The notes below the pieces were generated by a model, which worked only from the letters and a program-made list of their open reading frames with translations, had not been told where the DNA came from and made no database searches. From Alcanivorax sp. DSM 26293 (lineage in GTDB: Bacteria; Pseudomonadota; Gammaproteobacteria; Pseudomonadales; Alcanivoracaceae): DNA of 64,000 nucleotides. The position numbers were made by a program, and so were the translations under genes. Positions 33,263 to 42,288 of the stretch are shown one piece after another. Positions within the stretch are counted from its first letter, which is position 1; the number at the start of each line of letters is the position of its first letter. The DNA lies in the NCBI RefSeq assembly GCF_900107995.1, contig NZ_FNUM01000004.1, positions 1-64,000 of the forward strand, given 5' to 3'.

Positions 33263-33965
33263 TGCCCTTCTCCGGGTTGCGGGCCAGACGCTCGGCGATG
33301 GCCGCCAGCACCTGGGGATTCCAGGGCAGGCCCACGTGGGTACCCTGCACTTCCACATTGTCGGTAAGCGGGCCGTCTTCTTCCTGGCTGCATTGCCAGG
33401 AAACAATGCCATCCTGCCTGGTGAAAATGGCGGTACAGGGCACCGGCGGCGCCGGAATCCGGGCTTCGAAGGCTTCCCGATCCGGTGGTGGCCGCTTGGG
33501 ATTAAAGAGGTTGAACAGGGTGGTCACATTGTTGGCTTCCGGGTCGCCGTTGATGGGGCTGCCCAGGGTGAACACCTGGCTGACCCGGTCCGGGTAGGCT
33601 CGCGCCAGTTCCCGGGCAAACACCCCGCCCAGGCTCCAGCCAATCAGCGCCACGGGCTGGCCATGGCGAGTCTGGATGGCCTGCAGCTGGCTCACCAGCA
33701 TGGCCTTGCGCTTGCTGTTCATGCCCAGGTTGGTGCCCTGGGCCCAGCCGTAAACGCTGTAGCCCAGCCGGGTCAGCGCCCGGCGCAGGGGGCGGGTGCT
33801 GGCATCGCTGGCGCCGAAGCCGGGCAGCACCAGCACCGGCTGGCCATTGCCGGCGGGCAGTTGGCGATGGCCCAGGCCACGCAGCAGGTAGCGTCCGTAG
33901 GCCAGCATGGCCCGGCTTTCTCCCAGTAACAGCCCCAGGGAGGGCGCGGATGGCTTCTCTGTCAT
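33255..33965 (-). CDS. Alpha/beta-hydrolase, esterase/lipase-like
   Basis: A 236-aa hydrolase with oxyanion segment VLVLPGFGASD and nucleophile elbow GWSLGG (S111). The Asp is in the TAIFTRQDGIVSW region and the His in GTHVGLPWNPQ. The family includes PGAP1-like and triacylglycerol lipases. No signal peptide is visible, so it acts in the cytoplasm. ATG 33965 follows GAGGAA. Confidence 0.85.
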   Translation of the reverse strand: MTEKPSAPSLGLLLGESRAMLAYGRYLLRGLGHRQLPAGNGQPVLVLPGFGASDASTRPLRRALTRLGYSVYGWAQGTNLGMNSKRKAMLVSQLQAIQTRHGQPVALIGWSLGGVFARELARAYPDRVSQVFTLGSPINGDPEANNVTTLFNLFNPKRPPPDREAFEARIPAPPVPCTAIFTRQDGIVSWQCSQEEDGPLTDNVEVQGTHVGLPWNPQVLAAIAERLARNPEKGNE

Positions 33966-34165
33966 CGCAAATTCCTCGTTGTTCTCTACCCCCATCGTAA
34001 CCGGCGTGGCGGAGACCACCTTGGTCATGACGCGGGCCGGGGCCGCGCCCGGGTCATGGCGCATCCGCTTTGTTTATCGTCGGTAACGGTGTGCTGGCAA
34101 TGCGCAACAGCGGTGGCCGGGTCTGAGTCCTTACGCCATGATGGTGATAACCAGGGAGGTGCACA

Positions 34166-35659
34166 ATGAGCAAAAACAACAAGGCGGCTCGTGCCGATCA
34201 TCAGGTGATTGTGGTGGGTGCCGGGTTCTCCGGACTGTGTATGGCGATTCAGCTCAAGGAGGCGGGCTACGACGATTTCGTGGTGCTGGAAAAGGCCGGG
34301 GATATCGGCGGCACCTGGCGGGACAATATCTACCCGGGCTGCGCCTGCGATGTGCCCTCCCACCTGTATTCCTATTCCTTTGCCCCCAACCCGCGCTGGT
34401 CGCGGATGTTTGCTCCCCAGCAGGAAATCTGGGATTACCTGAAGCGCTGCGCCGACAAGTTCGGCGTCACCCCACATATGCGCTTCAACTGCGAGGTGGA
34501 GAAGGCCGAATACGACGAGCAGAAGCAGATCTGGCATGTGACCACCCATGACGGCACCGAACTGACCACGCGCATTTTCGTGTCCGGCATCGGCGCGCTG
34601 AGTATCCCCGCCTATCCGAAACTGCCAGGGTTGGAGAACTTTCAGGGCGAGGCCTTCCACTCCGCCCGCTGGAACCATGATTACGATCTCACCGGCAAGC
34701 GCGTGGCTGCCGTCGGCACCGGTGCCAGTGCCATCCAGTTTGTGCCGCGCATTGCCCCGCAGGTCGAGCAGCTGGATCTGTATCAGCGCACCCCGCCCTG
34801 GGTACTGAGCAAACCGGACCGGCGCATGACCAAAATTGAAAAGCTGCTGTTCAAGACCCTGCCGATGACGCAGAAGTTGTTCCGGGGCGGCATCTACTGG
34901 TGGATGGAAAGCCGGGTGCTGGGCCTGGCGGTGGACCCGCGCGCCATGAAACTGGCGGAGCTGTATGGTCGCCACTTTATCCGCCGCAATATCAAGGACC
35001 CGGAACTGCGCAAGAAAGTCACCCCGGACTACACCATCGGCTGCAAACGCATTCTCATGTCCGATGAATATTATCCGTCGCTGAATCGGGACAATGTGGC
35101 GGTGCTGACCGACGGTATCCAGGAAGTGAAGGCCCACAGCATTGTCGATGGCAAAGGTGTGGAGCGGGAGGTGGACTGCATTATCTACGGCACCGGCTTC
35201 AAGGTCTCCGACCCCATCGGCCCCATGCAGATCATCGGCAAGGGCGGCGAGGAAATTCGCGACACCTGGAACGAGACCGGCATGGAAGCCTACCTGGGCA
35301 TCTCGGTGAGCGGCTTCCCCAATTTCTTCATGCTGCTGGGCCCCAATACCGGGCTCGGCCATACCTCCATCGTGTTCATGATTGAGGCCCAGGTGAATTA
35401 TGTGATGCAGGCGGTGAACAAACTGCTCCGTGAAGATGCCGGCTCCCTGGACGTGAAGCCGGAGGTGCAGGCGGGCTTCAACCGGCGTCTGCAGGCGCAA
35501 CTGGACGAGGCAGTATGGTCCTCCGGGGGCTGTGAGAGCTGGTATCTGGACGAATTCGGGAAAAACCGCACCCTGTGGCCCAGCTTCACGTTCCAGTACT
35601 GGATGCGCACCCGCAAGTTCGAACCGGACAAGTACCAGTTCGACCCCGGCCCGGTCTGA
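34166..35659 (+). CDS. Flavin-containing monooxygenase, Baeyer-Villiger type
   Basis: A 497-aa FAD/NADPH monooxygenase. The FAD loop is VVGAGFSGL (about residues 16-24), and the BVMO fingerprint F-x-G-x3-H-x3-W occurs exactly at F159-W169 (FQGEAFHSARW). The NADPH loop is VGTGAS near 183. BVMOs convert ketones to esters; AlmA, the long-chain alkane hydroxylase of Alcanivorax, is in the same superfamily, so a role in hydrocarbon or ketone oxidation is plausible but unproven. GGGAGG precedes ATG 34166. Confidence 0.9.
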   Translation: MSKNNKAARADHQVIVVGAGFSGLCMAIQLKEAGYDDFVVLEKAGDIGGTWRDNIYPGCACDVPSHLYSYSFAPNPRWSRMFAPQQEIWDYLKRCADKFGVTPHMRFNCEVEKAEYDEQKQIWHVTTHDGTELTTRIFVSGIGALSIPAYPKLPGLENFQGEAFHSARWNHDYDLTGKRVAAVGTGASAIQFVPRIAPQVEQLDLYQRTPPWVLSKPDRRMTKIEKLLFKTLPMTQKLFRGGIYWWMESRVLGLAVDPRAMKLAELYGRHFIRRNIKDPELRKKVTPDYTIGCKRILMSDEYYPSLNRDNVAVLTDGIQEVKAHSIVDGKGVEREVDCIIYGTGFKVSDPIGPMQIIGKGGEEIRDTWNETGMEAYLGISVSGFPNFFMLLGPNTGLGHTSIVFMIEAQVNYVMQAVNKLLREDAGSLDVKPEVQAGFNRRLQAQLDEAVWSSGGCESWYLDEFGKNRTLWPSFTFQYWMRTRKFEPDKYQFDPGPV

Positions 35660-35730
35660 TCGGGACAGCCGGGGAACCGGACCGTCCATTACCGGTCGTA
35701 CTGTTCGACCTGAATCATCAAGGAGATGCC

Positions 35731-36285
35731 ATGCCTCGCCTGACACTTGCCCTGTTCCCCGCCCTGTTGCTGCTGGCCGGACAAGCCCTGGCTGCCGACC
35801 GTCCGGTCTTTGGCTGGGTGGAAAAGACCACCATCGAACCCTGGGGTGTGGAGCTGAAAGCGAAGCTGGACAGTGGCGCACTGACCTCGTCACTGCATGC
35901 CACCGATGTGGAAATTTTTGAAAAAGACGGTGACGACTGGGTGCGCTTTACCGTGGATGTGCACGATGAGGCCAGCGGTAAAAAGGTGGAAAAGACCTTC
36001 GAAAAGCCCCGCTACCGCAAGGTGATCATTCGGGGAGCCGGTGGCGAAGAACGTCGTCCGGTGGTGCTGATGAATCTGTGCATGGGCAATACGATCTACG
36101 AAGAGCAGTTCACCCTGAACGACCGCTCGGACATGATCTATCCGGTACTGCTGGGTCGCCGCACCCTGTCCCATCTGGGGTACCTGGACGTGACACAGAC
36201 CTTCACCCATTCCCCGGACTGTGATGAAGGCTCCATCGTCAAACTGGACAAGGACCAGAAAGACGACGAGGACATTGAGGACTGA
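35731..36285 (+). CDS. Retropepsin-like aspartic protease (PF05618, RimK-associated type), exported
   Basis: The 184-aa protein has a cleavable signal peptide (hydrophobic LTLALFPALLLLAGQALAA, residues 4-22). The catalytic signature KLDSGALTSSLHA (D47-S-G) belongs to the small single-motif retropepsin family often annotated ATP-dependent zinc protease. The tail is acidic (KDDEDIED). AGGAG stands before ATG 35731. The periplasmic substrate is unknown. The RimK-like ATP-grasp gene seen beside some homologues is absent. Confidence 0.86.
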   Translation: MPRLTLALFPALLLLAGQALAADRPVFGWVEKTTIEPWGVELKAKLDSGALTSSLHATDVEIFEKDGDDWVRFTVDVHDEASGKKVEKTFEKPRYRKVIIRGAGGEERRPVVLMNLCMGNTIYEEQFTLNDRSDMIYPVLLGRRTLSHLGYLDVTQTFTHSPDCDEGSIVKLDKDQKDDEDIED

Positions 36286-36299
36286 ACCGCACACCCTCT

Positions 36300-36365
36300 C
36301 GTAGGAGCGTCGCTCGCGGCGCGATTAAAGGCGTTTGCTATCGCGCCGCAAGCGACGCTCCTACG
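36300..36365. repeat. Palindromic intergenic repeat, family A copy 3
   Basis: Arms 36300-36325 (CGTAGGAGCGTCGCTCGCGG and on) and 36340-36365 are complementary with one mismatch around a 14-base loop. It lies between convergent retropepsin and rdgC genes. Confidence 0.88.
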
Positions 36366-36385
36366 GCGGGGATTTCGGCTTCAGA

Positions 36386-37291
36386 TCAGGCCGGATTCAC
36401 CTCGAAATACCCGAACAACCCATCCAGCGCCTCGCGCAGCACATTGCCCTGCAGGCTGATCCGCGCCTGCAGTTCGGCCACCGCATCGTCCGCGTCCATG
36501 GCGTCGATATTTTCCTGCAGCAGATCCAGCGCCTTGATGCGTTTGATTTCCAGCTTGTCGTTGATATCCAGCTCCAGGGAATCCTGCCAGGCCAGATTGA
36601 TACGGGTGGCCACCATGCCGGTTTCCAGGTGGGCGAGGATTTCTTCCTGGCCCAGATCCACGGCGGTGAACTTCACCGCCGCGCCTTCGTCCTTGGTGCC
36701 TTTCAGCTCGCAACGATCCCCCAGGGTGAAGCCTTCCGGCAGCAGCTTGGTGTCTTTCAGCCAGTTGCTGAAGCTGGTGTAGGGGGCGGAGTTGGGCGCC
36801 GGGTAGGCCACTGGCAGGGTACCGATGGCCTTGCGCAGGCAGGCCACCACTTCCTCCGCGCGGCTGGCGGACGAGGCATCCACCATCACCCGCTTACGTT
36901 CCGTGTCGATCAGCAGGGAGGTACGACGGGAGCGAGTGAAGGCGCGGGGCATCAACTCGAAGGTGATCTGCTCTTGCAGATCCGCCTTTTCCTTACGCCC
37001 CACCTTGCGGCCTTCCTCGTCCTGGATGTGCTCCACCTTCTCGTCGAGCAGCTCCTTGATCACCGGCCCGGGCAGCAAGCGTGAGGTTTCCTGGTAGGTG
37101 CAGTAGATAAAGCCGTCCACCGCATAGACCATCGGGTCCTGCCCTTTCAGGGGCGGCACAAAGCCTTCCGTGCGCAGGGTCTGCGAGCCACAGGGCTGGC
37201 AGCGGTTCTGGTCCAGGGTTTCATCGAGCTCGGCCACGGAGAAAGGAAAGACCTCTTCGCCCACAAACACAACCAGATTCTTGATCCACAT
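36386..37291 (-). CDS. rdgC: Recombination-associated protein RdgC
   Basis: A 301-aa RdgC, the ring-shaped DNA-binding protein that restrains RecA. Family landmarks are the start MWIKNLVVF, ELDETLDQNRCQPCG, a central AFTRSRRTSLLID strand and the C-terminal DLLQENIDA helix. ATG 37291 is the family start; longer frames upstream are non-coding. It is divergent from the aldo-keto reductase gene. Confidence 0.93.
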   Translation of the reverse strand: MWIKNLVVFVGEEVFPFSVAELDETLDQNRCQPCGSQTLRTEGFVPPLKGQDPMVYAVDGFIYCTYQETSRLLPGPVIKELLDEKVEHIQDEEGRKVGRKEKADLQEQITFELMPRAFTRSRRTSLLIDTERKRVMVDASSASRAEEVVACLRKAIGTLPVAYPAPNSAPYTSFSNWLKDTKLLPEGFTLGDRCELKGTKDEGAAVKFTAVDLGQEEILAHLETGMVATRINLAWQDSLELDINDKLEIKRIKALDLLQENIDAMDADDAVAELQARISLQGNVLREALDGLFGYFEVNPA

Positions 37292-37526
37292 AAAACAGGT
37301 TCCAAGCAAGGGGCGACGAGAAAAGGCGCCGCCGTACAGAAAAGAAAGGCTGGCCACAGTAGCGAAATGGCTCAGGCGGCTCAAGCGCTCATTCCGGAGA
37401 ATCGGACAAGGATCCGGCAGGAACTGCGGTACCTGTTGGGGGTCTCTGTGGGTAGGGTATTTGTTTTCCCCTTTCCGGCTGCCAAAAGCGGCCGGGACGA
37501 TCACACAGCATCTACAGGAGCAGGTG

Positions 37527-38480
37527 ATGAAAACACTGACATTTGCCAACGGCGATACCATGCCGCAACTGGGACTGGGTACCTGGAAATCCCGGCCCGG
37601 CGAGGTCTACGAGGCCGTGAAGGCCGCCATCGAGATGGGTTACCGGCACATCGACTGTGCCCATATTTACGGCAACGAGGATGAAATCGGCCAGGCGCTG
37701 CAGGAGGTGTTCACCGCCGGCACCGTACAGCGCGAGGACCTGTGGATTACCTCCAAGCTGTGGAACAGCGACCATGCCCCGGAGGATGTGCAGCCGGCCC
37801 TGGAAACCACCCTGAATAACCTGAAGCTGGATTATCTGGACCTGTACCTGATGCATTGGCCGGTGGCCCTGAAGAAGGGCGTGCCCTTTCCCGAGTCCGG
37901 CGATGACATGGTGTCTTTGAATGATCTGCCCGTGGCAACGACCTGGGCCGCCATGGAAGCACTGGTGGATAACAACCTGACCCGACAGATCGGCGTCTCC
38001 AACTTCAGCGTGAAAAAGCTGCAAGACCTGATCGGCAAGGCACGGTTGAAACCGGCCATGAACCAGATCGAATTGCATCCTTATCTGCAGCAGAAAGAGA
38101 TGCTGCGCTTCTGCCAGCAACAGGGCGTTCACCTGACCGCCTATTCCCCGCTGGGCTCCTCCGACCGCCCGGACGGCCTCAAGGCCGAGGATGAACCGGT
38201 GCTGCTGGAAGACCCGATCCTCCATGACATCGCCGACAACCACAACGCCAGCCCGGCACAGGTGCTGATTGCCTGGGCCCTGCAGCGGGGTACGGCGGTG
38301 ATCCCGAAATCGGTGAACCCGCAACGGCTGCAACAGAACCTGGCCGCCGCCGACCTGCGGCTCAGCGGGGACGACATGCAGGCCATCGCCGAGCTGGACC
38401 GTCACCGCCGCTACGTGGACGGCGGCTTCTGGGCCCAGCCTGGCAGCGATTACACCCTGGACGGTCTCTGGGACGAATAA
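37527..38480 (+). CDS. Aldo/keto reductase
   Basis: A 317-aa AKR with the complete catalytic tetrad: D43, Y48 (HIDCAHIYGN), K77 (TSKLWN) and H110 (LMHW). The C-terminal IPKSVNPQRLQQN segment binds NADPH phosphate. It reduces aldehydes or ketones; the substrate is unassigned. AGGAG precedes ATG 37527. Confidence 0.93.
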   Translation: MKTLTFANGDTMPQLGLGTWKSRPGEVYEAVKAAIEMGYRHIDCAHIYGNEDEIGQALQEVFTAGTVQREDLWITSKLWNSDHAPEDVQPALETTLNNLKLDYLDLYLMHWPVALKKGVPFPESGDDMVSLNDLPVATTWAAMEALVDNNLTRQIGVSNFSVKKLQDLIGKARLKPAMNQIELHPYLQQKEMLRFCQQQGVHLTAYSPLGSSDRPDGLKAEDEPVLLEDPILHDIADNHNASPAQVLIAWALQRGTAVIPKSVNPQRLQQNLAAADLRLSGDDMQAIAELDRHRRYVDGGFWAQPGSDYTLDGLWDE

Positions 38481-38499
38481 CCGCAAAGCCCGGCTAAAC

Positions 38500-38586
38500 C
38501 GTAGGGTGCCACTGAGCCTAGGGCGAACTGCACCGTCACCACCGTGGTCATGGTGCAGGTCGCCTCAGGCTCAGTGGCACCCTACG
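38500..38586. repeat. Palindromic repeat, family D copy 1
   Basis: Arm 38500-38534 begins CGTAGGGTGCCACTGAGCCT; the opposing arm 38552-38586 ends AGGCTCAGTGGCACCCTACG, with a few mismatches. It lies between co-directional genes. Confidence 0.85.
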
Positions 38587-38692
38587 TCACCCTTCCCCTC
38601 CTCATTTCTTCACGCCCTTTGGCCCGGGAAGACATGGTCACCAGCGGCCGGGAACGGCCATCCTTGGGTTTTCATTTTCACCAGGATGACCC

Positions 38693-39586
38693 ATGGATTT
38701 TCTGCGCACTCCGGATTCCCGTTTCGAACGACTGCTGGACTACCCCTTCGAGCCCCACTATGCGGACGTGGGCGGCCTGCGCATGCATTATCTGGACGAA
38801 GGCCCGGCGGAGGCCAAGCCGGTGCTGATGATGCATGGCGAGCCGTCCTGGTCGTACCTGTACCGACACATGATTCCGATCTGCGCCGCCGCCGGCCATC
38901 GGGTGCTGGCTCCGGATCTGATCGGCTTCGGCAAGTCCGACAAGCCCACCGACCTCAACGCCTACAGCTACCAGAGCCATATGGACTGGATGCAATCCTG
39001 GCTGGAGCAGCTGGACCTGACCGATATCACCCTGGTGTGCCAGGACTGGGGATCGCTGCTGGGCCTGCGCCTGGCGGCGGAGAATCCGGAGCGCTTTCGG
39101 GCCATTGTGGTCGGCAACGGCATGCTGCCCACCGGCGACCAGAAGGTGCCGAAAGCCTTTCAACTGTGGAAGAATTTCGCGCTCTACAGCCCGGTGTTTC
39201 CCATCGCCCGGATCATCGACAGCGGCACCTTCAAAAAGCTGGGGCCGGATGAGCGACGCGCCTACAATGCGCCCTTCCCGAGCAAGAAGTACAAGGCCGG
39301 CGCCCGGGCCTTTCCGAAGCTGGTACCGGTCACCCCGGACGACCCGGCCAGCGACGCCAACCGTAACGCCTGGAAAGTATTGGAACAGTGGCACAAGCCC
39401 TTCCTGACCACCTTCAGCAATGGCGACCCGATCACCCGGGGTGGCGACAAGTTCATGCAAGAGCGCATTCCCGGCGCCAAGGGTCAGCCCCACCAGACCC
39501 TGGTGGGCGGTCATTTTCTGCAGGAAGATTCGCCGGTGCAGTTTGCCCGGGCGGTGAATGCGTTGATTGCCGGGCTTGAGTCGTAG
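38693..39586 (+). CDS. Haloalkane dehalogenase-like alpha/beta-hydrolase
   Basis: A 297-aa hydrolase with features of haloalkane dehalogenases: HGEPSWSYLYR (oxyanion and halide-contact W), nucleophile D118 followed by W119 in CQDWGS, a cap domain from about 145 to 215, and the base His in VGGHFLQEDSP. The nucleophile is Asp, not Ser, which favours dehalogenase or epoxide-hydrolase chemistry. The natural substrate is unknown. AGGA precedes ATG 38693. Confidence 0.88.
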   Translation: MDFLRTPDSRFERLLDYPFEPHYADVGGLRMHYLDEGPAEAKPVLMMHGEPSWSYLYRHMIPICAAAGHRVLAPDLIGFGKSDKPTDLNAYSYQSHMDWMQSWLEQLDLTDITLVCQDWGSLLGLRLAAENPERFRAIVVGNGMLPTGDQKVPKAFQLWKNFALYSPVFPIARIIDSGTFKKLGPDERRAYNAPFPSKKYKAGARAFPKLVPVTPDDPASDANRNAWKVLEQWHKPFLTTFSNGDPITRGGDKFMQERIPGAKGQPHQTLVGGHFLQEDSPVQFARAVNALIAGLES

Positions 39587-39642
39587 CCGGCTGGCGTGTT
39601 GCGCACCAGGGCATAGGTGTCCAGCGTATTGCCTGGAGCTGG

Positions 39643-40173
39643 CTATTCGGGCCGGGGGAGAGTCATTAACAGGGCCGGCCCGTCCGGGGTCTTCACCACC
39701 TGGCGGGCAATAAAGCCGGCGTTGCGAAAACAGTGAACCGCCCGCAGGTTATCCGGAGCCGGGTCGGCAATGATCTCGGTGACCTGGGGGTCTTCGAATA
39801 ACCTGTCCACAAAGGCGGCCACCGCCGTGCTGCCAAGCCCGTGGTCCAGGTGGCTTTCGCTGGCAAGAAACACATCCACCCCGCGTACGCCCGGATCATC
39901 AATCTCCAGCCACCAGCCTTCATGGTGATGCTCGATGGGCGCGTAGCGTTGGATAAAGCCCAGTGGCTCTGCATCCAGACGGATCAGGAAAAACATGACG
40001 CCGCCGAAACAGCGCTGGGCCGGATGGTAGTCTCTCACCACCTCGTCCAGACTGCGCTGCGGCCCCCACCAGCGGCTGACATGCTCCCGCCCCAGCCAGT
40101 CGTGCAGCACCGGCAAGTCCGCATCGGTGAGCGGGGTAAAGGTGAGCCTGTCCGTCGCCACTGAGACTTTCAT
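39643..40173 (-). CDS. GNAT acetyltransferase, AAC(6')-like
   Basis: A 176-aa GNAT protein. The acetyl-CoA loop is HLDHGLGSTAVAAFV near residues 108-122, followed by IIADPAPDNLRAVHCFRNAG, the order seen in AAC(6')-type and siderophore-type acetyltransferases. Aminoglycoside resistance cannot be concluded from this. It is divergent from the NAT gene. Confidence 0.84.
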   Translation of the reverse strand: MKVSVATDRLTFTPLTDADLPVLHDWLGREHVSRWWGPQRSLDEVVRDYHPAQRCFGGVMFFLIRLDAEPLGFIQRYAPIEHHHEGWWLEIDDPGVRGVDVFLASESHLDHGLGSTAVAAFVDRLFEDPQVTEIIADPAPDNLRAVHCFRNAGFIARQVVKTPDGPALLMTLPRPE

Positions 40174-40364
40174 CGCCTTGCGTCCACGCCGTCCCTGTTC
40201 TGCAAAAGCCTACCCTGAAGGCGTCTTGTCGACTGCTACCGGTTTATCGTTTTGTCCTGATTTTTTCAGAAAACACTGTTATTTAAATAACGGATAGAAG
40301 GCTTTACATCAACCTGAGTTCAGGTTTTATGCTGGGCTCATCTTTTTCCAACCGGATCCACACC

Positions 40365-41186
40365 ATGACGCTGGATATCAATGCCTATCTGCAGCGGATC
40401 GGCTTTCAGGGGGACAGAGCCCCCACCCTGAACACCCTCAAGGCTTTGCAGCAGTTGCACCTGCAGACCATCACCTTCGAGAACCTGAATCCATTACTGG
40501 GCCGTGCGGTGCCGCTGGATAGCCCGGCATTGATGGACAAGCTGATTCACCAGCGTCGTGGTGGATACTGTTTCGAGAATAACCTGCTGTTTCTCGAGGT
40601 GCTTACCACGCTGGGCTTCCAGGCCCGCGGCATCACCGGGCGGGTGTACTGGAACCAGCCGGAGGATGCCTGGCCACCGCGCTCCCATATGCTGCTATTG
40701 GTAACGATTGACGGTGAGGACTATCTCAGCGATGTGGGATTCGGCGGCATGACACCCACCGCACCGTTGCAGCTCCACTGCCGTGATTCCCAACGCACTC
40801 CCCTGGAACCGTTCCGGGTGGACGTGGATCAGCAGGGTTACAGCTTGTGGGTGAAGGTCGGAGGGCCCTGGCGCCTGCTCTATCGCTTCGATCTGATGCA
40901 ACAGGGCGCCGTGGATTTCGAGATGGCCAACTGGTACGTGGCCTGCCATCCCCAGTCCAAATTTGTGAATAACCTGATTGCCGTGCGCACCGGCGAAGAT
41001 CGCCGCCATACCTTGCTCAATGATCTTTATACGGTGCGGTTCCCGGATGGCCGCAGTGAAAAGCACACGATCGCGTCGGTGGCAGAATTATGGGACTTAC
41101 TGCAAGGCGTGTTTGCCATTGATATGGCGGGGATTGAGAGACAGAACCTGGAGAAAGTCCTTAAAGAGAAATCCCTGTTCCGGTAA
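40365..41186 (+). CDS. nat: Arylamine N-acetyltransferase
   Basis: A 273-aa NAT with the Cys-His-Asp triad C69 (RRGGYCFENN), H108 (RSHMLLL) and D123 (LSDVGFGG). It transfers acetyl from acetyl-CoA to arylamines or hydrazines. ATG 40365 is preferred over 40329, since NATs begin close to this residue. A family C repeat separates its end from cioB. Confidence 0.94.
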   Translation: MTLDINAYLQRIGFQGDRAPTLNTLKALQQLHLQTITFENLNPLLGRAVPLDSPALMDKLIHQRRGGYCFENNLLFLEVLTTLGFQARGITGRVYWNQPEDAWPPRSHMLLLVTIDGEDYLSDVGFGGMTPTAPLQLHCRDSQRTPLEPFRVDVDQQGYSLWVKVGGPWRLLYRFDLMQQGAVDFEMANWYVACHPQSKFVNNLIAVRTGEDRRHTLLNDLYTVRFPDGRSEKHTIASVAELWDLLQGVFAIDMAGIERQNLEKVLKEKSLFR

Positions 41187-41206
41187 TGGAAATTGTTTTG
41201 AAAAAC

Positions 41207-41283
41207 TTCGCCTTGCGAGCAAGGCTCCAACGGTTGGGTAGGGGTACGGCACCCCTCCGTTGGAGCCTTGTTCACAAGGCGAA
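41207..41283. repeat. Palindromic repeat, family C copy 2
   Basis: TTCGCCTTGCGAGCAAGGCT (arm 41207-41233) opposes CCGTTGGAGCCTTGTTCACA (arm 41257-41283), with mismatches at the arm centre. It lies between the convergent nat and cioB genes. Confidence 0.82.
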
Positions 41284-41286
41284 TCG

Positions 41287-42288
41287 CTACTCGTAACTCA
41301 GGTGCATGGCCTTGCCGCGGAACACCCGGTAAATAAAGATCGTATAGGCCAGGATCATGGGCAAGGCGATGATCGCCCCCCAGAAGGTGAACAGCAGGGA
41401 CTCCGTGGCCGAGGCCGCTTCCCAGATGGAGATCCGCCCCAGCACAATATCCGGGAACAGGCTGTAGGCCAGACCGATGCTGGCCAGCACACACATCACC
41501 ATCAGCGCCACAAACGCCAGCCAGCCATAGCCGTTGTGCAGGATCTGTTTGCTGTTGAATACCCAGATCAGTCCCGCATAGGCCAGGGCAGTAGCGATGG
41601 GGATGGGCATCAACCCGATGGCATTGGGCAGGGTGAACCATTTGTCGGCAATGGCGCTGCTCACCAGCGGGGTGGCGATGGAGATCAGCAGCAGGAAGCC
41701 GCCCATGGGCAACACCGCCATACGCCCCCAGCGCACCGCCTTGTTGAACAGCTCGCCTTCAGTCTTGATCAGTAACCAGGCGGCGCCGAGCATGATGTAC
41801 AGGGCCGGCAGGGCCAGTGCGATCAGCGCGGCAAAGAGCGTACTGGTGGCATCGCCGGTAAGCCCGGTGACAAAGGCACCGAGCATCCAGCCCTGACACA
41901 GGGACGCGACCAGCGAGCCGAAGGCAAACAGACGGTTCCACTTTGCCTTGTGCTTGTCGCCGGCCTTGACCCGGAAATCAAACGCCACCCCGCGCAGGAT
42001 CAGCCCCATCAGCATCAACGTCACTGGCAGGTACAGGGAGGTGAGCACAATGGAGTGCGCCTGGGGAAAGGCAATCAGCAGGATCCCCACCCCCAGCACG
42101 ATCCAGGTTTCGTTGGCATCCCAGAACGGGCCGATGGCCGCCACCATCACATCCTTTTCGTCATCGCTGGCGAAAGGCAGCAACATGCCGATGCCCAGAT
42201 CGTAGCCATCGAGAATCACATAGATCAGCAGCGCCAGGCCCATGGCGCCGGCGAAGAACAACGGAAGCCAGTATCCCAGATCCATCAT
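41287..42288 (-). CDS. cioB: Cytochrome bd-type (cyanide-insensitive) quinol oxidase subunit II
   Basis: 333 aa with about eight TM helices. The start LGYWLPLFFAGAMGLALLIY and the GYDLGIGMLLPF and ANETWIVLGVGILLIAFP segments are CydB signatures. It forms the oxidase with subunit I in the inner membrane. Its ATG overlaps the cioA TGA (ATGA), so translation is coupled. The 333-aa length and pairing with a short-loop CydA support the CioB type. Confidence 0.94.
   Translation of the reverse strand: MMDLGYWLPLFFAGAMGLALLIYVILDGYDLGIGMLLPFASDDEKDVMVAAIGPFWDANETWIVLGVGILLIAFPQAHSIVLTSLYLPVTLMLMGLILRGVAFDFRVKAGDKHKAKWNRLFAFGSLVASLCQGWMLGAFVTGLTGDATSTLFAALIALALPALYIMLGAAWLLIKTEGELFNKAVRWGRMAVLPMGGFLLLISIATPLVSSAIADKWFTLPNAIGLMPIPIATALAYAGLIWVFNSKQILHNGYGWLAFVALMVMCVLASIGLAYSLFPDIVLGRISIWEAASATESLLFTFWGAIIALPMILAYTIFIYRVFRGKAMHLSYE

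Noticed and set aside
34025..35893. 622-codon minus-strand frame opposite the BVMO gene
   Set aside because: It overlaps the whole BVMO gene, which has full motif support, and shows no domain of its own.
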